Shown piece by piece: positions 33,755 to 42,870 of a DNA stretch of 64,000 bases (positions are counted from its first letter, which is position 1; each line of letters starts with the position of its first letter). The translations under genes and the position numbers were made by a program. The stretch is taken from contig NZ_JBHUDD010000001.1 in assembly GCF_042677865.1 (NCBI RefSeq), forward strand, positions 17,919-81,918. The letters are read 5' to 3'. The notes beneath the pieces are model-generated. The model made no database searches. It was not told the origin of the DNA and was given only the letters and a program-made list of their open reading frames with translations. The stretch is from Lutimaribacter salitolerans (GTDB lineage Bacteria; Pseudomonadota; Alphaproteobacteria; Rhodobacterales; Rhodobacteraceae).

Positions 33755-34948
33755 TTAATTCAGCACCACCGGCAGGCTGCGTGGCCCGCGAAAGCCGAAA
33801 CCGGTAAAGGCCACCTTGCCCGCATCGGCCAGTTCCATGTTCGGAAAGCGCTCGAACAGCATCGGCAGCAATATATTGGCCAGCATCCGCCGCGCGATAT
33901 GGGTGCCCTGGCAGAAATGCGGCCCATTGCCAAAGGCCTGATGCGGGGTCTTGGCGCGGAAGATGTCGAACAGGTGCCCGTTCTCGAACACCGCCTCATC
34001 GTGATTGGCCGAAGCTTGCGAGGTCATCACCGTATCGCCCTTGGGAATCACGAATCCGCCGATCTCGACATCCTCCTTGGCGACGCGGCTGGACACCTGG
34101 ATCGGCGCAACCCAGCGCACGCCTTCCTCGAAGGCCTGCGTCCACAACCCGTCGCGCTTGCAGGCGTCGAACTGGTCGGGGTTGGACAGCAGGCCATAGA
34201 TGATGGTCAGCGCGGCATCGCGCGGCTCGTTGATGCCGCCGCCGATGGCGATCTTGATGTTGCTGTGGATCTGGCTTTGCGCGATCGGGTCCTCGGCATT
34301 GACCATGACCGACAGTGCGCTCTGATCCGGTTCGGCCCGGTGCCTGTCGGCAGCGGTGATGAACACCGCGTCCATCTCGTCATTGGCCCTGTCACATTCG
34401 GCGAACAGCGCCGGATCCCAGCCGAAATTGCCCGCCCCGTCGATCAGGATCTGGCTCCAGCGTTGCATTGTGTGGGCATCGACCTCGGGGATGCCCAGCA
34501 GATGCGACAGGCAGGCGGCGGCATAGGGGCCGGTCAGGTCGGTGAACAGGTCCACCGTTTCGCCACGGGGCAGGGCGGCCACGTAGTCTTCGGCGATCCG
34601 GGTATAGGTCGGCGTCCAGCACTGGTTGATGTTGCGCCCGGAAAAGGCCGGAGCCATCGCGCCGCGCTCGCGGGCGTGCTCCTCGCCATCCTTGCGCATC
34701 AGCGTGTGGGCGCGAAAGGCGCGCTGCATCGGCGTGTCGGGGTCGTTGGTGGAAAACAGTTCGGGCGAATCCTTGACCCACTTGGTGTGCTCGGCTCTGG
34801 TCAGCAGGGTGCGCCCCAGCGCCTTGACGTGCAGCACCGGCGTTTCCCGCCGCAGTCGCGCGTAGACGCTGTAGGGATCACGCACCATCTGCGGAATGGT
34901 GATGGTGTCGTCGACGGGCGCGTGCGGCATTTGTGTGGTGATGGTCAC
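33755..34948 (-). CDS. Cytochrome P450
   Basis: A 397-residue soluble P450. The heme loop is FGNGPHFCQGTH with the ligand Cys at about 346, and the ExxR motif is EGVR at about 275-278. The I-helix reads IGGGINEPRDA (about 235-245) in place of the usual A-G-x-D/E-T. The GTG at 34948 is chosen for its ribosome site gggaggga; ATG 34930 is the alternative, and the open frame reaching 35983 is a shadow of the LysR gene. No ferredoxin or reductase gene is adjacent, so partners must be elsewhere. Substrate unknown. Confidence 0.9.
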   Translation of the reverse strand: MTITTQMPHAPVDDTITIPQMVRDPYSVYARLRRETPVLHVKALGRTLLTRAEHTKWVKDSPELFSTNDPDTPMQRAFRAHTLMRKDGEEHARERGAMAPAFSGRNINQCWTPTYTRIAEDYVAALPRGETVDLFTDLTGPYAAACLSHLLGIPEVDAHTMQRWSQILIDGAGNFGWDPALFAECDRANDEMDAVFITAADRHRAEPDQSALSVMVNAEDPIAQSQIHSNIKIAIGGGINEPRDAALTIIYGLLSNPDQFDACKRDGLWTQAFEEGVRWVAPIQVSSRVAKEDVEIGGFVIPKGDTVMTSQASANHDEAVFENGHLFDIFRAKTPHQAFGNGPHFCQGTHIARRMLANILLPMLFERFPNMELADAGKVAFTGFGFRGPRSLPVVLN

Positions 34949-34993
34949 TGATCCCTCCCCTGATCCATGATCCGCCCAGGATAGGGGCAGGGG

Positions 34994-35007
34994 TTGCCAT
35001 CTGGCAA
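34994..35007. promoter_or_regulatory. Palindromic site between P450 and LysR genes
   Basis: ttgcca-tc-tggcaa is a perfect palindrome with the spacing of LysR-type sites. A second inverted pair, ccgatg / catcgg, follows at about 35009-35034. The location between divergent genes fits an operator for the LysR protein at 35057. Confidence 0.5.
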
Positions 35008-35056
35008 TCCGATGGATTTGATGGGCTGCATCGGAAATCCTGATGGAGGAGGCAGG

Positions 35057-35947
35057 ATGGACGCCTATTCGGTCGATTTCGCGGCGCTGCGGGTGTTGCG
35101 GCTGGTGCATGCGCATGGCTCGTTCACCCGCGCGGCCGAGGCGCTTGACACCACGCAAAGCGCTGTCAGCTACACGATCGAGCGCCTGCGCCGGGCGTTT
35201 GACGATCCGTTGTTCGTGCGCCAGGGTGCCGGCATCGTGGCCACCGACCGCTGCGACGAGATCGTGGCCGAGGCCGCGCGGATGCTGGACCGCTTTGCCG
35301 CGCTGAGCGCGCCGCGCGGGTTCGACCCCGGCCGGGCCGAGGCGGCGGTGACGATCAGTTGCAACCATTACGAACGGGTGACGGTTGTGCCCTGGCTGAT
35401 GCATGCCCTGCGCGCCCAGGCGCCCGGCCTGCGGCTGCACATCATTTCCAGCACCGTGCGCGGCAAGGAGCAGTTGAGCCGGGGCGAAAGCGATCTGCTG
35501 ATCGGGCCGATCCGGATCGAGGATGCAGGGTTTTTCCGACGCCGGCTGATGGAGGATATCTATGTCTGCGTGATGGACCCGGCCAACCCGCTGGCACGGG
35601 GCGGGCTGGATGCGGCGCGGTTCACCGCGGTCCCGCAGGCGGTGGTGACATACGGGGGCAACTGGCGCTCGGCCTGGCTGGTCGAGATGGAGCGGGCGGG
35701 GGCTGTGCCCAACATGGTGGCCGAACTGCCCAGCCCCGCGAACCTGCCGCAACTGCTGACCGGTACCGACCTGATCGCCACGGTGCCCGCCCGCGTGGCG
35801 CGGGGTTTCGGCCCCGGGCTGGCGGTGTGCGAGTGCCCGTTCCCGGCCCCGTTCGGGATCGACCTGTACTGGACCGGGCGCACCCACGAGGCACCGATGC
35901 ACAAATGGCTGCGCGGCCTGATCGCGCAGGCGGCAACCGAGGTGTGA
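35057..35947 (+). CDS. LysR family transcriptional regulator (divergent from P450)
   Basis: A 296-residue LTTR. N-terminal HTH: ALRVLRLVHAHGSFTRAAEALDTTQSAVSYTIERLRRAF; the rest is the periplasmic-binding-like effector domain. ATG 35057 follows a strong ribosome site (ggaggaggcagg). It is transcribed away from the P450 and TRAP-SBP genes and probably controls them in response to an aromatic or acid ligand. Confidence 0.92.
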   Translation: MDAYSVDFAALRVLRLVHAHGSFTRAAEALDTTQSAVSYTIERLRRAFDDPLFVRQGAGIVATDRCDEIVAEAARMLDRFAALSAPRGFDPGRAEAAVTISCNHYERVTVVPWLMHALRAQAPGLRLHIISSTVRGKEQLSRGESDLLIGPIRIEDAGFFRRRLMEDIYVCVMDPANPLARGGLDAARFTAVPQAVVTYGGNWRSAWLVEMERAGAVPNMVAELPSPANLPQLLTGTDLIATVPARVARGFGPGLAVCECPFPAPFGIDLYWTGRTHEAPMHKWLRGLIAQAATEV

Positions 35948-36023
35948 GTGACTGCCGTCGGAAATGGGTCGTGCCGCTGGCACGACGCAGGCTTTGCGCG
36001 GCCCTTGCGGGCCACGCCGTGTC

Positions 36024-36094
36024 AGGGGGGCGCTGCCCCCCTCTTGGCCCGATGGGCCAATTCACCCCCCGGAGTTTACCTGGCAAGATGAAGC
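36024..36094 (+). repeat. Long copy of the hairpin-type intergenic repeat (family 1)
   Basis: Two perfect hairpins stand in tandem: ggggggc-gct-gcccccc (36025-36041) and ttggccc-gat-gggccaa (36044-36060). They are followed by ttcacccccc and the tail ggagtttacctggcaagatg-aag. Further hairpins lie just upstream (tcgtgcc-gct-ggcacga, about 35969-35985, and ggccc-ttgc-gggcc). It sits between convergent gene ends. The copy at 60716 has the same layout with compensated stem changes. Confidence 0.75.
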
Positions 36095-36103
36095 TGGACC
36101 AGT

Positions 36104-37092
36104 TCAGGAGTGCGCCGGTTCGGCGGGTCCGGGGAAGTGGCAGGCGACCTGATGGCCGGCCACGGTTTCCAGCGCGGGCTGGGTGGCGCGGCAGAGGTCC
36201 TGCGCGCGCGGACACCGCTCGACAAAGGCGCAGCCCCTGGGCGGGTTGAGCGGGCTTGGAGGGTCGCCGCTGATCTTCAGCGGGCGCACATAGCCGCGCG
36301 ATTTGCGGCGGGCAAGGCTGGGTGCGGCGGACAAAAGCGCCTGTGTGTAGGGGTGTTGCGGGTTGTCGAACAGGGCGGTGCGGCTGCCCATCTCGACGAT
36401 CTTGCCCAGATACATCACGGCCACGTCGTCGCAGACGTGGCGCACCACGCCGAGGTCATGGCTGATGAACAGGTAGGACAGACCCAGTTCGGTCTTGAGC
36501 CGGGCCAGAAGGTTCAGGATCTGCGCCTGGATCGCCACGTCGAGCGCCGAGACCGGTTCGTCGCAGACCAGCAGGCGCGGATTGGTGGTCAGCGCCCGCG
36601 CGATCGAGATGCGCTGGCGTTGCCCGCCCGAGAACTGGTGCGGAAACAGGCTGAGCTGATCGGGGCGCAGGCCGACCAGCCGGAACAGCTCGGTCACGCG
36701 GGCACGGCGTTCGGCGGCTGTGCCGATGCCCATCAGGTCCAGCGGTTCGCGCACGATGTCGGCCACCCGGGCGCGCGGATTGAGGCTGCTGTAGGGGTCC
36801 TGAAAGATAAGCTGCACGTCACGGCGGCGCTGGCGCATGTCCTCGTCGCTCAGCTCCAGCAGATCCTGGCCGTCGAAGATTACCTTGCCGTTCGCGGCGG
36901 GCACCAGCCGGATCGCTGCCATCGCGGTGGTGGTCTTGCCCGAACCGGATTCGCCCACGATCCCCAGCGCGCGGCCCTGTTCGAGTGTGAACGAGACCTC
37001 GCGCACCGCTTCGAGATACCGGCGCGGCCCGAAGATCGACGCCTTGGGCATGGCGAAACGCACGGTCAGGTCCTGCACGTCCAGAAGGGCGG

Positions 37093-37096
<4 letters not shown>
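36104..37096 (-). CDS. ABC transporter ATP-binding protein, DppF/OppF type
   Basis: A 330-residue ATPase. Walker A is GESGSGKTT, the signature SGGQRQR and Walker B LLVCDEPVSALD. The C-terminal oligopeptide domain includes HPYTQALLSAAP and a four-Cys iron-sulfur-like stretch (CAFVERCPRAQDLC…C) common in OppF/DppF proteins. It starts inside the stop of the DppD-type gene (ATGA). It is the last gene of the second importer operon. Confidence 0.94.
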
Positions 37097-38063
<967 letters not shown>

Positions 38064-38064
<1 letters not shown>

Positions 38065-38936
38065 CAGCGTTCCCTCAGTTTGGGATTGAACGCGTCGTTC
38101 AGCCCGTCGCCGATCAGGCTAACGGAAAAGACGGTGAAAAAGATCGCAAGGCCGGGAAAGGTGACCGGCCACCAGGCATCTAGGATGTAATCGCGGTTGG
38201 CCCCGATCATCAGGCCCCAGCTCATCACGTTGGGATCGCCCAGGCCCAGAAAGGACAACCCCGCCTCGAACAGGATGGCGATGCCGATGGTCAGCGTGGC
38301 CGACACGATCAGCGGAGGCATAGCGTTGGGCAGGATCACGGTCCAGATGATGCGGCGGTTCCTGGCCCCGATGGCGCGGGCGGCGGTGACGTATTCCAGC
38401 TCCTTGATCTTGAGGAACTCGGCGCGGGTCAGGCGCGCGGTCTGGGGCCAGCTGACGACGCCGATGGCGATCGAGATGGTCCAGAGCGAGGGCGAGAACA
38501 GCGTGACCAGCACCATGGCGAACAGCAGCGCGGGCAGCACCTGAAAGAACTCGGTCACGCGCATCAGCAGGTTGTCGATCCACCCGCCGTAAAATCCCGA
38601 CAGCGCGCCCAGGGTGACGCCGATCACCATCGTGATCATCGCCGCCGCGGCCCCCACCGCTAGGGTGGGGCCGCCGCCGGTCAGGATGCCCGCCAGGATG
38701 TCGCGGCCCAGGTAATCCGTGCCCAGGGGACACTCGGGTGTCACGCCGGGGGCCTCGTGCGGGGCCCAGACGATTTCGAACGGATTGCCGGTGTAGATGA
38801 AGCTGCCATAGAGTGTGGCCAGCACAATCACCGTCAACATCGCCGTGCCCGCTAGTGCCGGGATGTTGCGGCGGAACATGCGCCACGCCTCGCGTGCGGG
38901 GCTCTGGGCCTTGTAGGTGTCGGTCGGATCACTCAT
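38064..38936 (-). CDS. ABC transporter permease, DppC type
   Basis: A 290-residue permease. PLGTDYLGRDILAGILTGG is the DppC-class loop, and LEYVTAARAIGARNRRIIWTVILPNA the EAA loop. The start at 38936 excludes a longer frame that reads through a GC-rich repeat. The gene is separated from its DppB-type partner by 200 bases that contain the hairpin repeat and an assembly join, unusual for such pairs. Confidence 0.93.
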
Positions 38937-38950
38937 TCCGCGCTGTGCTC

Positions 38951-39043
38951 CTTCCTCTCTCTGGAAATATCCCGGGGGGTTTGGGGGGCTGGCCCCCCAT
39001 TTGGTCCTGTGGTTTGGGGGGCTGGCCCCCCATTGGTCCTTTG
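38951..39043 (-). repeat. Hairpin-type intergenic repeat (family 2) with a tandemly doubled stem
   Basis: Read on the minus strand, two nearly identical units of about 32 bases each contain the hairpin tggggggc-ca-gcccccca. They are followed by accccccgggatatttccag and agagaggaag. The tail matches the copy at 48736 on the plus strand. It separates the two permease genes. Confidence 0.7.
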
Positions 39044-39064
39044 GTTTTAAGGGCCAACCAGGCA

Positions 39065-39137
39065 TGGGGCGGTGGAACTGTTTGACAGGTGCGGATCATC
39101 NTGGGGCGGTGGAACTGTTTGACAGGTGCGGATCATC
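39065..39137. other. Scaffold join: identical 36-bp ends around one N
   Basis: The 36 bases 39065-39100 are repeated exactly at 39102-39137 with a single N (39101) between them. This is what results when two contigs with overlapping ends are joined without merging. True spacing here is probably 37 bases shorter. Confidence 0.9.
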
Positions 39138-40110
39138 ACCGCCCCCGCAGTCGCGGGTCGGCCAGACGGTAGCTCACATCGGTCAGCAGGTTGGCCACCA
39201 CCACCATCGCGCTGGCAAAGAACAGCACGCCCATGATGGTCGGGTAATCGCGGCGCAGGATGGAATCGAACGCCAGCCGCCCCATGCCGGGCCAGTTGAA
39301 CACGGTCTCCACCAGCAGCGCGCCCGAAATCAGGTTGCCGAATTGCAGCCCCGCCACCGTCAGGATTGGCAGGGCGGCATTGCGCAGGGCGTGCTTGAAC
39401 AGCACCGATTTCTCGGATGCGCCCTTGGCCCGCGCGGTGCGGATGTAGTCCGATCCCAGCACCTCGAGCATCGAGGCGCGCGACAGCCGGGCGTATTGCG
39501 CCAGGTAGATGATGGCCAGCGTGAAGGCCGGCAGCACCAGGTGATGGGCGATGTCCAGCGCCTGAACCAGCGGCCCGGCATCGCGCAGACGCACCGATTG
39601 CATGCCCTCGACCGGAAAGATCGGCAGCATGCTGGCAAACAGGATGATCAGCATGATCCCGGTCCAGAACACCGGCACCGCATAGCCCACCGTGGCAAAG
39701 ACCGAGACAAAACCGCTGAGCACGCCATTGGGCTTGCGCGCGGCGACGACACCCAGAAACACGCCCAGCAGGATCGACAGGATCTGTGCCACGATCACCA
39801 GCAGGATGGTCGGGCCGATGCGGTGCCCGATCAGGCTGGCCACAGACTGGTTGAAAAAGAAGCTCTGACCCAGATCGCCGCGCAGCACGTTGCCGATATA
39901 GATCGCCAGCTGTGTCACGACCGGCTTGTCCAGACCGTATTCCTGCCGGATGCTGTCCAGCATTTCCTCGGTCGCGCCGCCCATTTCGCCCGCGATCACC
40001 ACTGCGGGGTCGCCAGGTGCAAGACGGATCAGCATGAAGTTCAGGATCACCACGCAGAGCATCAGCACAAGGCCATAGCCGACGCGGCGCAGCACGTAGG
40101 AAAGCGTCAT
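39136..40110 (-). CDS. ABC transporter permease, DppB type
   Basis: A 324-residue permease starting SYVLRRVGYGLVLMLCVVILNFMLIRLAPGDP, the hallmark DppB N-terminus. EVLGSDYIRTARAKGASEKSVLFKHALRNA is the EAA loop. The start at 40110 gives the family's normal length; the upstream frame is not coding. Its stop falls in the repeated bases at the contig join, so the last codon should be checked. Confidence 0.92.
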   Translation of the reverse strand: MTLSYVLRRVGYGLVLMLCVVILNFMLIRLAPGDPAVVIAGEMGGATEEMLDSIRQEYGLDKPVVTQLAIYIGNVLRGDLGQSFFFNQSVASLIGHRIGPTILLVIVAQILSILLGVFLGVVAARKPNGVLSGFVSVFATVGYAVPVFWTGIMLIILFASMLPIFPVEGMQSVRLRDAGPLVQALDIAHHLVLPAFTLAIIYLAQYARLSRASMLEVLGSDYIRTARAKGASEKSVLFKHALRNAALPILTVAGLQFGNLISGALLVETVFNWPGMGRLAFDSILRRDYPTIMGVLFFASAMVVVANLLTDVSYRLADPRLRGR

Positions 40111-40174
40111 GTCAACCCCGGTGCAGGAATGGGGACAGGGCCGCGTGGTGCGGCCCTGTCCGGTGTCGGTTCGG

Positions 40175-41734
40175 TCACTCGGACCATTCCACCCTGTCCA
40201 TCGGGTGCATTGCGCCCCAGATGCCGGTGGGTGCGTTCTGCAACCGCTTGTCATAGGCGGTGTGATAGGGCGTGGCATTGATGAAGTAGATCGGCACATC
40301 CTGCGCGATGATCTGCTGGAACTCGGAATACATCGCCTTGCGCTTGTCCTGGTCCAGCTCGATCGCGGCGTCGTTCAAAAGCTGATCGACCTGGTCGTTG
40401 CAATAGCTTTGGGTGTTCGACCAGATCACGCCCTGCCGGATGTTGTCGCACAGATAGGTGCGGTGCACCCCGATCACCGGGTCGCCCCAGTTGAACACCA
40501 CGTCCATCGTCATCTCGAAATCATGCCCGCCGACACGACCGGCCCAGGTGGGGAAATCGGGCGCGGCGCGCACGGTGACGTTGATGCCGATCTTGCCAAG
40601 CTGCGACTTCATGTATTCGGCCACCGATTGCTGCTGCTCTTTCGGGCCGGGGATATAGTCGATGGTCAGGTCCATGCCGTCGGCAAACCCGGCCTCGGCC
40701 ATCAGGGCCTGCGCCTTGTCCAGATCGACGTCATAGGTTTCGATATCGGCCTCGAAGAACGGCGAGCTTTCGATGATCGGCCCACGCTGGACCGTGCTGA
40801 CACCGCGATGCAGCGCCTTGGTAATGAATTCACGGTCGATCGCATAGGAAATGGCCTGCCGCACCCGCACATCCGACAGCTTTTCGGACTTGGTGTTGAA
40901 GGCCAGCCAGTTGATCGGCCCGACCGCGGCATAGCCCTGATCGGTGATGGTCAGGTGGTCGGCCTCTTGCAAACGGCGGATTTCCTGGCTGCCTGCCATG
41001 AACGGATACATGTCCGCATCGCCGTTCTGCATCGAGATCAGCAGGGCGGACGGGTCCTTGACGATGCGGATCAGGATTTCATCCAGCTTGGGACGGCCGT
41101 CGATGAAGAAATTCGGGTTCTTCTTGAGAACGATCGCCTCGCCCGCGGTGAATTCCTGCAACATGAACGGGCCCGAGCCGACAACATCGGTGCTGTTGCG
41201 CGGGTGCGAGGCCACGTCCTGCCCGTCGCCGTAGATGTGCTTGGGCAGTACCGGGGCCAGCGCGGGCGACAGCGACAGCAACAGGGCCGGGTGCGGTTGC
41301 GACAGGCGGATCACGGCGGTCTGCGCGTCGGGCGTGTCCACGCCCTCGACCGGGGCGAACATGGACTTGAACGGGTGGTTTTCCTTGGTCGTCATGATGG
41401 AAAACGCCACGTCTTCCGAGGTGATGGGTTCGCCATCATGGAAAGTGGCCCCTTTGACAAGGTTGAGCGTGACCGACAGGCCATCCTCGGCCACCTCCCA
41501 GCTTTCGGCCAGATAGGGCTGTGGCTCCCAGTTCTCGTCATAGCGCAGCGGCGAGGCAAAGATCTGGGTCGATGGCACGGCGGTGGCGATGCCCGACTGC
41601 ACCGCGCCATTCAGGTGGCGGGGCACCTGGCTGGACACGATGACCAGCGTGCCGCCGTCGGCCCAGACGGGGGGTGTGTAAAGCGCGCCTACGGCAATGG
41701 CCGCCGCGCCCAATAGGCATGGAACGAGTTTCAT
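40175..41734 (-). CDS. ABC transporter substrate-binding protein, family 5
   Basis: A 519-residue periplasmic binding protein with a Sec signal peptide (MKLVPCLLGAAAIAVGAL…VWA|DG). The mature part has WEPQPYLAESWEVAEDGLSVTLNL, ATFHDGEPITSEDVAFSI and DVRVRQAISYAIDREFITKAL, all typical of family 5. It is first of the five-gene importer operon on the minus strand. The ligand is unknown; the amidohydrolase genes nearby suggest an amide-containing compound. Confidence 0.93.
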   Translation of the reverse strand: MKLVPCLLGAAAIAVGALYTPPVWADGGTLVIVSSQVPRHLNGAVQSGIATAVPSTQIFASPLRYDENWEPQPYLAESWEVAEDGLSVTLNLVKGATFHDGEPITSEDVAFSIMTTKENHPFKSMFAPVEGVDTPDAQTAVIRLSQPHPALLLSLSPALAPVLPKHIYGDGQDVASHPRNSTDVVGSGPFMLQEFTAGEAIVLKKNPNFFIDGRPKLDEILIRIVKDPSALLISMQNGDADMYPFMAGSQEIRRLQEADHLTITDQGYAAVGPINWLAFNTKSEKLSDVRVRQAISYAIDREFITKALHRGVSTVQRGPIIESSPFFEADIETYDVDLDKAQALMAEAGFADGMDLTIDYIPGPKEQQQSVAEYMKSQLGKIGINVTVRAAPDFPTWAGRVGGHDFEMTMDVVFNWGDPVIGVHRTYLCDNIRQGVIWSNTQSYCNDQVDQLLNDAAIELDQDKRKAMYSEFQQIIAQDVPIYFINATPYHTAYDKRLQNAPTGIWGAMHPMDRVEWSE

Positions 41735-41784
41735 CAGCAGTCTCCCTGTGGTGTGCCTTTTGGCTTATGGGATCACGCTAGCGA

Positions 41785-41820
41785 AGGCCTATGCCACAGA
41801 AAAGCGTGTTTAATAGGCTT
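41785..41820. promoter_or_regulatory. Inverted repeat ahead of the second ABC importer
   Basis: aggcctat (41785-41792) and ataggctt (41813-41820) are inverted copies with one mismatch, 20 bases apart, in the 91-base gap between the LysR gene's end and the binding-protein gene. A possible operator. Confidence 0.4.
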
Positions 41821-41825
41821 CTAAA

Positions 41826-42773
41826 CTACATTTCATGCGCCAACTGACGGTCCGGGGTCAGAACCAGATCGTTGAAACTGCCAGCGGTGGCCAGTTCCTG
41901 GCACACATCCAGCACCGCGCGCATCAGCGTCGACCGGCGCGCGGCGGCGGTATAGGCCACCCCGAACAGCGGGGTCAGCACCGGGCCCGCGATTGGTCGC
42001 ACAAGATAGCCGTTGCTGCCGTCCAGATCACCGGGGCTGCAGATATTCAGCACCGAATGGCCAAAGCCTGCCGCCACCAGACCCCGCAGCACCGAGGATG
42101 ATTTGGTGGTGTGCACGGTCTGAAACTCAAGATCTTGTTCCGCGAACAGGTCCGAGAAGTAGCCGGAGGCATCGGGCAGATCCAGCAGCACCATCGGCAT
42201 CGCCGACAGGTCGCGCAGCGTCACGGTGGTCTGACCCGCCAGCGGCGAATCCTCGGGCAGCAGGGCATAGGGCCGGGCCTCGAACAGCGGCAGGAAATGC
42301 AGCGCCTCGGGCACCGTGCGGCGATAGGTCAGGGCCAGATCGATCTTGCCCTCCTGCAGCAGGCTGTGCATCTGGGTCAGGTCGGCCTCGACCAGTTCGA
42401 CCCGGATCGACGGGTGCAGATGCGCCACTTTTTTCATCAGCCGGGGCAGAACATAGGGCGCGCTGGGGGAATAGCAGCCCACATGCAGCCGCCCGGTCGG
42501 ATTGCCCGACAGCGACATCAGGTCGGATTCGAACACGCGGGCATGCTCCAGAAACCCGGCGATGCGCTGGCCCACCACCTGCCCGGTCTCGGTGGGCTGG
42601 ATGCCCTTGGCGGGCACCCGGCGGAACAGTTCCTGCCCCACCGTTTCCTCAAGCACGTCCAGCGCGGCGGTGATCGAGCTTTGCGAGATGTTCATTGCCG
42701 CCGCCGCCTTGGCGATCGAGCCGGTGCGCAGCGCGGCATCATAGTAGCGCAGTTGTTTCAGCGTGAACCGCAT
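41826..42773 (-). CDS. LysR family transcriptional regulator of the amidohydrolase/ABC island
   Basis: A 315-residue LTTR starting MRFTLKQLRYYDAALRTGSIAKAAAAMNISQSSITAALDVLEE, the HTH, followed by the effector-binding domain. It lies between the importer operon (same strand, downstream) and the amidohydrolase operon (divergent), so one regulator could control both. An upstream in-frame ATG is excluded because it lies in the divergent promoter region. Confidence 0.92.
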   Translation of the reverse strand: MRFTLKQLRYYDAALRTGSIAKAAAAMNISQSSITAALDVLEETVGQELFRRVPAKGIQPTETGQVVGQRIAGFLEHARVFESDLMSLSGNPTGRLHVGCYSPSAPYVLPRLMKKVAHLHPSIRVELVEADLTQMHSLLQEGKIDLALTYRRTVPEALHFLPLFEARPYALLPEDSPLAGQTTVTLRDLSAMPMVLLDLPDASGYFSDLFAEQDLEFQTVHTTKSSSVLRGLVAAGFGHSVLNICSPGDLDGSNGYLVRPIAGPVLTPLFGVAYTAAARRSTLMRAVLDVCQELATAGSFNDLVLTPDRQLAHEM

Positions 42774-42784
42774 GGCTTCATCCA

Positions 42785-42820
42785 GAAAATGAGACTTTGA
42801 TCTACAGTAAATCCATTTTC
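42785..42820. promoter_or_regulatory. Inverted repeat in the LysR/amidohydrolase divergent region
   Basis: gaaaatg (42785-42791) and cattttc (42814-42820) are perfect 7-bp inverted arms 22 bases apart in a short AT-rich intergenic region. They are likely half-sites for the adjacent LysR protein. Confidence 0.5.
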
Positions 42821-42870
42821 CACAATTACAACGCTGCGCTACCCCTGATGCATCAGTTGGGAGAGTGCCG

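Noticed and set aside
33755..35983. A 742-residue reading of the P450 frame
   Set aside because: The upstream 345 residues are antisense to the LysR gene and low-complexity; a GTG with a good ribosome site gives the normal P450 length.
39065..39137. A biological 36-bp direct repeat
   Set aside because: The exact copy on either side of an N is an assembly overlap.
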